Shown here piece after piece: positions 58,772 through 64,000 of a stretch of DNA of 64,000 bases (the stretch's first letter is position 1; each line of letters opens with the position of its first letter). The notes beneath the pieces are model-generated. The model was not told where the DNA came from. It searched no databases and was given only the letters and a program-made list of their open reading frames with translations. This stretch comes from Streptomyces sp. HM190 (GTDB lineage Bacteria > Actinomycetota > Actinomycetes > Streptomycetales > Streptomycetaceae): assembly GCF_009857135.1 (NCBI RefSeq), contig NZ_CP047318.1:2914001-2978000 (forward strand), written 5' to 3'. The translations under genes and the position numbers were made by a program.

Positions 58772-58782
58772 CGCTGTCAGCG
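58772..58782. promoter_or_regulatory. Candidate ClgR operator upstream of clpP1
   Basis: CGCTGTCAGCG within GTTCGCTGTCAGCGCAT, matching the ClgR-type CGC-N5-GCG pattern with the GTTCGC left side. ClgR activates clpP1P2 in Streptomyces and Corynebacterium. Position about 150 bp before the clpP1 start is plausible for an activator. Confidence 0.6.
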
Positions 58783-58833
58783 CATGCGCTCCGCTGGTGG
58801 AACAGGGGCGCCGTGCCGCCCCCCGGGGTCCCT

Positions 58834-58960
58834 GGGTGCGCGGGGAACCGCGCGACCGGCCCGGCACGAAGCCGCACCCGCCGAGGACCCTGGCGTGGCC
58901 GACGCGACCGCGGCACGTACGGGGCCGGTCGGGGCCGGTCGCGCGGTTCCCCGCGCACCC
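58834..58960. repeat. Long inverted repeat (29-bp perfect arms) between clpP1 and tig
   Basis: Arm 1 at 58834-58862 starts GGGTGCGCGGGGAACC; arm 2 at 58932-58960 is its exact complement ending CCGCGCACCC. The 69-bp loop has no gene. The arms resemble the GC-rich dispersed repeat of Streptomyces (CGGTTCCCCGCGC). Confidence 0.9.
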
Positions 58961-58982
58961 GGGTCCGCTGCCCCGCCGTACG

Positions 58983-59020
58983 CGAAGAGGCCCCGGAGCT
59001 CGTGCTCCGGGGCCTCTTCG
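58983..59020 (-). terminator. Terminator of tig
   Basis: Perfect 17-bp stem CGAAGAGGCCCCGGAGC/GCTCCGGGGCCTCTTCG with loop TCGT, 26 bp after the tig stop codon. Confidence 0.88.
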
Positions 59021-59045
59021 TGCGGATCAGAGGTGGCTACGAGGC

Positions 59046-60503
59046 TCAGGCCTCGTTCTTCTCCTCGGCGGCGGCCGCAGGGGCCTCCTCGGCGGCCTCG
59101 GCGGCGGCCGGGGTCTCCTCGGCGGCGGCCGGGGTCTCCTCGGCGGCGGCCTCCGTGGTCTCGGCGGAGCCCTCGGTGGTCTCGTCCTCGTCCTCGTCGT
59201 CGAGGTCGACGAGCTCGCCGTTGGTGTCCTTGACCGTGGACGCCTCGACGACCAGGGCCAGGGCCTTGCCGCGGGCGACCTCGCCGACCAGGAGCTGGAC
59301 CTGGTTGTTCTGGACGACGGCCTGGGCGAACTGGTCGGGGGACATGCCGGAGGAGGCCGCACGCCGCATGAGGTGCTCGGTGAGCTCCTCCTGGTTGACG
59401 TTCAGCTTCTCCTTGGCGACCAGCTCGTCGAGGACGAACTGGGTCTTGATGCCCTTGACGGCCGCTTCCTTGGTCTCGGCGTCGAACTCCTCGACCGTCT
59501 TGCCCTGGATCTCGAGGTACTTCTCGAGGTCGAGACCCATCTGGCCGAGCTGGTGGTGCTCCAGGTTGTGCTTGCGGGTGTTGATCTCGTCCTCGAGCAG
59601 CTTCTCGGGGACGGGCACCTCGACCAGCTCCAGCAGCTTCTCCAGGACGCGCTCCTGGGCCTGCGTGGCCTGGTCGTACTGCTTCATGTTCTCCAGGCGC
59701 TTGCGGCTGTCCGCCCGCAGCTCCTCGAGGGTGTCGAACTCGGAGGCGAGCTGGGCGAACTCGTCGTCCAGCTCGGGCAGCTCACGGGCGGCGACCTGGG
59801 TGACCTTGACGGTGACCTCGGCCTCCTTGCCCGCCGCCGAGCCGCCCTTGAGCTCGGAGGTGAAGGTGGCCTCGGCGCCGGCCTCCAGGCCCTTCACGGC
59901 GTCGTCGATGCCGTCGAGCAGCTCGCCCGAGCCGATGGTGTAGGAGACGCCCTCGGCGACCCCGTCCTCCAGGACCTCGCCGTCGACCTTGGCCTGCAGG
60001 TCGATCGTCACGACGTCGCCGTCCTCGGCGGCCCGCTCGACCGGGGAGGTGGAGGCGAAGCGCTCACGGAGCTGCTCGACGGCCTTGTCCACGTCCTCGT
60101 CGGTGACCTCGACGGCGTCGACCTCGACCTCGATGCCGGAGTAGTCCGGGATCTCGATGGTCGGGCGGACGTCGACCTCGGCGGTGAAGTTCAGCGTCTC
60201 GCCGTCCTTCAGCTCCGTGATGTCGACCTCGGGCTGGCCGAGGACGTTGAGCTCGGCCTCGTTGACCGCCTCGGTGTAGAGCTTCGGAAGCGCGTCGTTG
60301 ACAGCCTCCTCCAGCACGGCGCCACGACCGAACCGCTGGTCGATGATCCGGGCCGGGATCTTGCCCTTGCGGAAGCCCTTCACCGTGACCTGCTGGTTGA
60401 TCTTCTTGTACGCCGCGTCGAGGCTGTCCTTGAGCTCCTCGAAGGGCACCTCGACAGTGAGCCGAACCCGGGTCGGGTTCAGGGTCTCCACGGCGCTCTT
60501 CAC
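59046..60503 (-). CDS. tig: Trigger factor
   Basis: 485 residues ([20 protein letters not shown]). Ribosome-bound chaperone with prolyl isomerase activity. Seen: ribosome-binding segment [18 protein letters not shown], the FKBP-like isomerase domain ([31 protein letters not shown]), and the C-terminal arms. The last 60 residues are an acidic/Ala-rich tail with EETPAAA repeats, longer than in most bacteria. Upstream of the clp genes, with its own promoter and terminator. Confidence 0.98.
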   Translation of the reverse strand: MKSAVETLNPTRVRLTVEVPFEELKDSLDAAYKKINQQVTVKGFRKGKIPARIIDQRFGRGAVLEEAVNDALPKLYTEAVNEAELNVLGQPEVDITELKDGETLNFTAEVDVRPTIEIPDYSGIEVEVDAVEVTDEDVDKAVEQLRERFASTSPVERAAEDGDVVTIDLQAKVDGEVLEDGVAEGVSYTIGSGELLDGIDDAVKGLEAGAEATFTSELKGGSAAGKEAEVTVKVTQVAARELPELDDEFAQLASEFDTLEELRADSRKRLENMKQYDQATQAQERVLEKLLELVEVPVPEKLLEDEINTRKHNLEHHQLGQMGLDLEKYLEIQGKTVEEFDAETKEAAVKGIKTQFVLDELVAKEKLNVNQEELTEHLMRRAASSGMSPDQFAQAVVQNNQVQLLVGEVARGKALALVVEASTVKDTNGELVDLDDEDEDETTEGSAETTEAAAEETPAAAEETPAAAEAAEEAPAAAAEEKNEA

Positions 60504-60629
60504 GGTTCGGTCTCCTTGTGGCTGACTTCTTGGGGTTCTGCTGGGTCCCCTACCGGATCCGGCAGAGCCTCAGCGGATTCGCGGCCCTTGAGAGACGTGA
60601 GAGTGCAGACACACGGGCGCGCAGCTTGC

Positions 60630-60658
60630 ATAGTAACCGCAGGCGGTACACGCCCCAA
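60630..60658 (-). promoter_or_regulatory. Promoter of tig
   Basis: On the minus strand TTGGGG-N18-TACTAT, a good housekeeping promoter, about 130 bp before the tig start. Confidence 0.6.
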
Positions 60659-60756
60659 AAGGTGATCTTGAGACACCGGGTGCCCGCGGGTCGTACCCTG
60701 GCAGGCGCCTGCCGGTCGGCCCGGCGGGGCGACCGGTTCCGGCTGGTTCCGGCTGG

Positions 60757-60833
60757 TGGTCGGGGTGGCGGGATTTGAACCCACGGCCTTCCGCTCCCAA
60801 AGCGGACGCGCTACCAAGCTGCGCCACACCCCG
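60757..60833 (-). tRNA. tRNA-Pro (anticodon TGG)
   Basis: 77 nt with an encoded CCA. The acceptor stem CGGGGTG pairs with CACCCCG, discriminator A, then CCA. The anticodon stem TCCGC/GCGGA encloses loop TTTGGGA, giving anticodon TGG. T-arm GTTCAAATC present. Confidence 0.97.
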
Positions 60834-61009
60834 TCTGGTGCGACACGTAGGGTACATGTCCCGGGCCAGGGCAGCCGCCGCATTTCCCGAGTGCGCGGGC
60901 GCGTGCGCGGGCGGGCACACCGGGCGACCGGAAGGGGTGTGCGGCGAGGCCGCCCGACCCGCTACGATGCCTTCAGTGCCGCGGTCTCCCGACCTGCGGC
61001 GCGACGTGT

Positions 61010-61083
61010 GCGGGCGTAGCTCAATGGTAGAGCCCTAGTCTTCCAAACTAGCTACGCGGGTTCGATTCCCGTCGCCCGCTCCA
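61010..61083 (+). tRNA. tRNA-Gly (anticodon TCC)
   Basis: 74 nt with encoded CCA. Acceptor GCGGGCG pairs with CGCCCGC; anticodon stem CTAGT/ACTAG with loop CTTCCAA gives anticodon TCC. A TACGAT -10 box lies at 60963-60968. Followed by a very strong terminator. Confidence 0.97.
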
Positions 61084-61087
61084 GTGG

Positions 61088-61136
61088 CCTCCGGCCCGGC
61101 TCCGAGGGACTCCCTCGGAGCCGGGCCGGAGGTCTT
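61088..61136 (+). terminator. Terminator after tRNA-Gly
   Basis: Perfect 21-bp stem from CCTCCGGCCCGGCTCC (61088-61103, continuing to 61108) with its complement at 61112-61132, a 3-base loop, then TCTTTTCG. Confidence 0.92.
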
Positions 61137-61301
61137 TTCGCGTCTCCGGGGGTCTTCGCACGGCCGGGGGGGCCGACGAGGGCCACGGGGCCCTTCGCGG
61201 CGCGTCCCGTGACGGCGCGCACCGTCCCCGCGCCTCGTGGCGCGAGGTCGCCGCGTCGCCCTTGTGCCGTCGTCGCGTCGTCCTCGCGTCGCCCTCGCCG
61301 G

Positions 61302-61496
61302 CTAGAACTGGATCGAGTTGATCGTCTGCGCTATCGAGTTCAGGAAGCGTTGGAGGTCGTCGGCCATGCCGGTGGAGGCGAGGAAGAAGCCGAAGAGGAT
61401 GGCGACGACGGCCGGGCCGGCCTTGATCGTCCCGCCTCTCATCAGCACGACGAGGATGATCCCCAGCAAGAGAACCACTGACAGCGAAATGGCCAC
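61302..61496 (-). CDS. Small membrane protein (64 residues), function unknown
   Basis: Starts GTG 61496 (reads VAISLSVVLLLGIILVVLM), with two hydrophobic segments (ISLSVVLLLGIILVVL and AGPAVVAILFGFFLAS) and a short polar end (DDLQRFLNSIAQTINSIQF). No good ribosome site; may be leaderless. A conserved small protein in Streptomyces near tRNA-Gly; function unknown. Confidence 0.78.
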   Translation of the reverse strand: MAISLSVVLLLGIILVVLMRGGTIKAGPAVVAILFGFFLASTGMADDLQRFLNSIAQTINSIQF

Positions 61497-61502
61497 AACA
61501 GA

Positions 61503-61961
61503 TCACACCCTCGATCGGTCCGCACTCCCGGCCCGGGGCGCCGACCCCACGCGCACCCCGCCAGAACCATCGTGCCACCAACCCGGCCTTCCTATGCGGC
61601 AGGTGAGGCAACGCAGGCCGCGGTGACGCGGGTCCGCGGTCGTGCCGGTGACCGGCGAGAGGACGCCGGGACGGAATTCACGGTGATCGTTTCCGTGCAC
61701 ACACATCCCGTTCGCAGGTAATTCGAATTGTTGCCACAGACACATCAAGGGCCGTACGGAGAACGGTAATTAACAGGACATTCCGTCAGAGTCGCCCGAG
61801 GATGTTATGCACCGCTGAGTCCTGATGTATGCGGACATAAGGGTGGCGCGCCATGTCGCTTGGGTGCACGGACGGTGACGCTCTGACTGGTGCTCACTTC
61901 GCCAAATCCGGGGTACCCGAAGAGCACACTCACTCACCAATACGGGATTAACCTCGATGGT
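61503..61961. other. Gene-free AT-rich region upstream of the acyltransferase
   Basis: About 460 bp. Contains the 10-bp palindrome AATTCGAATT (61720-61729) and AT-rich GTAATTAAC (61769-61777), rare in this genome. Likely regulatory; no known box recognised. Confidence 0.4.
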
Positions 61962-61991
61962 TTCACTGATGCGCACAGACAACGCTAGGGT
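61962..61991 (+). promoter_or_regulatory. Promoter of the acyltransferase transcript
   Basis: TTCACT-N18-TAGGGT; the -10 ends 7 bases before ATG 61999, so the transcript may be leaderless with a short upstream ORF. Confidence 0.6.
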
Positions 61992-61998
61992 GCCTCAG

Positions 61999-62079
61999 AT
62001 GTTCACCGCTGCCTCGTCCCCCGCCTGCGCAGCGAGTGCTCGGACCGGCCCGCGTCGTTCACGGCGGGAGGGTCTGTGA
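61999..62079 (+). CDS. Short upstream ORF (26 residues) coupled to the acyltransferase
   Basis: Reads MFTAASSPACAASARTGPRR, then SRREGL and stop TGA 62077-62079. The stop overlaps the acyltransferase GTG (62076-62078) by 3 to 4 bases, and GGGAGG for that gene lies inside the ORF. A -10 box just before ATG suggests a leaderless start. It could be a coupling or regulatory ORF, or merely chance in the 5' leader. Confidence 0.45.
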   Translation: MFTAASSPACAASARTGPRRSRREGL

Positions 62080-63269
62080 CGAACTCGCTGCGACCGCATG
62101 GCCATACCAGCGCGCCGCTCCCCCCGGCCCAGTCGCCGACGGACGGAGTGCCGAGTCCACGCTCGCTGAAGTCATCGTCCCCCCACCCGGCCACGAGCGC
62201 CGCCTCCCCCGGGACCAGACCGGCCAGACAACGCGACGCGTTCTTCGACAACGCCAAGTACCTGGCCATCGTGCTCGTCGCGATGGGCCACGCCTGGGAG
62301 CCGCTGACCGACCACAGCCGCGCCGCCGAGGCGCTGTACATGGTCGTCTACACCTTCCACATGCCGGCGTTCATCATCATCTCCGGCTATTTCTCCCGCA
62401 GTTTCGACATGCGTCCCGACCGGCTGCGGCGGCTGGTCACCGGCGTGGCGGTGCCTTACGTGCTGTTCGAGATCGCGTACTCGGTCTTCAAGCGGTACGC
62501 CGACGACGACCCGTCGCACCCGATCAGCCTGCTGGACCCCTGGTATCTCACCTGGTTCCTGATCGCGCTGTTCGTCTGGCGGCTTACGACGCCGCTGTGG
62601 AAGGTCGTGCGCTGGCCGGTGCCGCTCGCGCTCGCCATCGCGGCGCTCGCCTCCGTGTCGCCGGACATCGGTGACGACCTCGACCTCCAGCGCGTCCTGC
62701 AGTTCCTGCCGTTCTTCGTGGTGGGGCTGTCCATGAAGCCGGCGCACTTCCAGTTCATGCGCCGCCGTGAGGTGCGGATCCTGTCCGTGCCGGTGCTGGC
62801 GGGCGCGCTGGCGATGGCGTACTGGCTGGGCCCGGACATGAACTCGGCCTGGTTCTACCACCGGGACAGCGCCCAGGAGCTGGGCGCGCCGTGGTGGGCC
62901 GGTGTCGTGATGACCTTCGCGTTGTTCGGCTGCTCCATGGTGCTGACCACGTGCTTCTTCGCCTGGGTGCCCCGGCGGAAGATGTGGTTCACCGTGCTCG
63001 GCGCGGGCACCCTGTACGGCTACCTGCTGCACGGTTTCCTCGCGAAGGGCTCGCGCTTCTGGGACTGGTACGACCTCAACGCGTGGGTCTACCAGCCGCT
63101 CGGCGAGCTGTTCGTGACCTTCGTCGCGGCCGCCGTCATCACCGTGCTGTGCACACCGCCGGTGCAGCGGATGTTCCGGTTCGCGATGGAGCCGAAGATG
63201 GAGTGGGCCTTCAAGCGGGACGCGACCGAGCTGGCCCGCGAGCGCGGGAAGTCCGCCACGAGGACCTGA
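62076..63269 (+). CDS. Membrane acyltransferase (acyltransferase 3 family)
   Basis: 397 residues from GTG 62076. After a Ser/Pro-rich N-terminus it reads RDAFFDNAKYLAIVLVAMGH with the conserved His near residue 72, then GYFSRSFDMRPDRL, and about ten membrane segments through the rest. The family transfers acyl groups to sugars or peptidoglycan parts. Seen: FHMPAFIIISGYF, typical of the family. Substrate unknown; its position near wall genes suggests envelope modification. Convergent with the next gene. Confidence 0.88.
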   Translation: MTNSLRPHGHTSAPLPPAQSPTDGVPSPRSLKSSSPHPATSAASPGTRPARQRDAFFDNAKYLAIVLVAMGHAWEPLTDHSRAAEALYMVVYTFHMPAFIIISGYFSRSFDMRPDRLRRLVTGVAVPYVLFEIAYSVFKRYADDDPSHPISLLDPWYLTWFLIALFVWRLTTPLWKVVRWPVPLALAIAALASVSPDIGDDLDLQRVLQFLPFFVVGLSMKPAHFQFMRRREVRILSVPVLAGALAMAYWLGPDMNSAWFYHRDSAQELGAPWWAGVVMTFALFGCSMVLTTCFFAWVPRRKMWFTVLGAGTLYGYLLHGFLAKGSRFWDWYDLNAWVYQPLGELFVTFVAAAVITVLCTPPVQRMFRFAMEPKMEWAFKRDATELARERGKSATRT

Positions 63270-63272
63270 CGT

Positions 63273-63755
63273 TCAGCCGTCCTGCCCGCCCGTGACCTCC
63301 TCGGCCGCCGGTTCGTCCGGCAGGCCGAGGAGGTTTCGCATGCGGGCGTACTTGTGGGTCAGCCGGACACGGGTGAACTCGTCGAGGACGGCCAGGCGGG
63401 CCGGGTTCGCGTTGTGGGCGAGGTCGGACTGCTTGACGAGGACGGCGCCCGGGGTGGCGAGGATGCGCGCGGCGTACGCCTCCGGGGCCTCTCCGGGGCG
63501 CTTGGTGAGGGCCAGCACGATGTCCTTCGTACGGGCGGTCAGGGGGGCCTCGGCGAGCCAGTCCTCGGTGAGGGCCTCGTCCTCGATGGCGTCGTGCAGC
63601 CAGGCCGCTGCGATCTGGTCCTCGTCGCCGCCGCGGGCGGCCACACCGTGGGCGACGGCCTGGAGGTGCTCGGCGTAGGGGCGGCCCGCCTTGTCGGTCT
63701 GGGCGGTGTGGGCACTGCGGGCGATGGCTTCGACGTCGGCGAGGGAGAGGGGCAT
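63273..63755 (-). CDS. HD domain protein (SpoT/RelA hydrolase-like)
   Basis: 160 residues from ATG 63755 (MPLSLADVEAIARSAH). HD-domain motif: H in YAEHLQAVA, HD in AAWLHDAIED, and a later D in LVKQSDLAHN. Resembles short HD hydrolases related to the ppGpp hydrolase part of RelA/SpoT (small alarmone hydrolase-like), but no synthetase domain is present. Stop is 4 bp from the acyltransferase stop on the other strand. Confidence 0.88.
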   Translation of the reverse strand: MPLSLADVEAIARSAHTAQTDKAGRPYAEHLQAVAHGVAARGGDEDQIAAAWLHDAIEDEALTEDWLAEAPLTARTKDIVLALTKRPGEAPEAYAARILATPGAVLVKQSDLAHNANPARLAVLDEFTRVRLTHKYARMRNLLGLPDEPAAEEVTGGQDG

Positions 63756-63899
63756 GGGGTGGGCTCCTGTGGTGTGTCGAGCGGGCGGGACCCGGATCCC
63801 GGGTGACCGGTTCACCCGGGCCCCGCGGCCCTTGGGGACGGCGCCTCGGCGGCGACCTTCGGGGGCGTCCCGGGGGGCGGCCTTCGGGGGCGCGCCCTG

Positions 63900-64000
63900 T
63901 CACTTCGGGGCCGTGGGGCCCTCTCGGCAGATCAGGAGCAGGGCCCGGTCGTCGTTCACGTCCCTGGCCACCGCCTCGATGAGGTGCCAGGCGGCGCCGT
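63900..64000 (-). CDS. Truncated CDS, C-terminal end only
   Basis: The minus strand reads GAAWHLIEAVARDVNDDRAL, then LLICREGPTAPK and stop (63900-63902), continuing past the window edge. The local sequence is like a cytoplasmic protein C-terminus; no family can be assigned from about 32 residues. Confidence 0.6.
   Translation of the reverse strand, partial: GAAWHLIEAVARDVNDDRALLLICREGPTAPK

Noticed and set aside
61010..61083. tRNA-Gly as an integration site
   Set aside because: No integrase, attachment-site duplication or phage genes nearby; the 3' end appears once.

Overview
The window looks like the chromosomal core of a Streptomyces species. The evidence is very high GC with strong third-position bias, many GTG starts, and gene families typical of the genus: RNase ES flanked by basic repeats, paired clpP1/clpP2, the mre/sfr spore-wall cluster, a bald-type CDP-glycerol polymerase and tiny conserved membrane proteins. 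Gene content and order match, from memory, the S. coelicolor SCO2568-SCO2630 neighbourhood. I could not run any search, so that synteny is recalled, not tested. Most genes lie on the minus strand.

Layout. (1) 1-4100: DNA-uptake genes comEC (cut by the window edge) and comEA, a DegV lipid-binding protein, and a membrane-anchored helical protein. (2) 4360-7400: leuS, preceded by a candidate leucine attenuator: a leader peptide with three consecutive Leu codons, then a terminator hairpin. (3) 7669-10643, plus strand: a two-gene redox module, a heme-b-type membrane protein and a NuoF-like/ferredoxin fusion. (4) 10779-11785: two identical tRNA-Ala(GGC) genes flanking two small zinc-type proteins. 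(5) 11864-16330: histidine phosphatase, rsfS, a LytR-type wall protein, nadD and two tiny membrane proteins. (6) 16429-25444: M48 protease, two related single-pass membrane proteins, proA, a conserved hypothetical, proB, and a wall-teichoic-type polymerase on the plus strand. (7) 25853-34129: obg, rpmA, rplU, a secreted phospholipase-D-like protein and RNase ES. (8) 34375-41659: the DUF2344 and radical-SAM partners, separated by a repetitive membrane protein and a small accessory region with displaced gene tails, then a CYTH/CHAD protein. (9) 41758-49156: rodA/sfr, pbp2, mreD, mreC, mreB and ndk. (10) 49271-53998: DUF4233, folC, valS. (11) 54136-60503: a PYG-rich membrane protein, a 4-Cys secreted protein, clpX, clpP2, clpP1, tig. 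(12) 60757-64000: tRNA-Pro(TGG), tRNA-Gly(TCC), a small membrane protein, a membrane acyltransferase, an HD protein and a truncated CDS.

How the genes work together. The mre/sfr/pbp2 set, the LytR-type protein, the teichoic-type polymerase, the paired membrane proteins and the acyltransferase point to cell-envelope and spore-wall construction. rne, rplU, rpmA, obg, rsfS, leuS, valS and the tRNAs serve translation and RNA turnover. clpX, clpP1, clpP2 and tig form a protein quality-control block with a ClgR-like site upstream of clpP1.

Most interesting items: the leuS leader-peptide attenuator; nested duplicated gene 3' ends around a SUKH-type gene (36559-38140); three tandem-repeat arrays that each begin at a stop codon; and the heme-b/NuoF-ferredoxin pair. 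No CRISPR array, integrase, transposase or complete prophage was seen.
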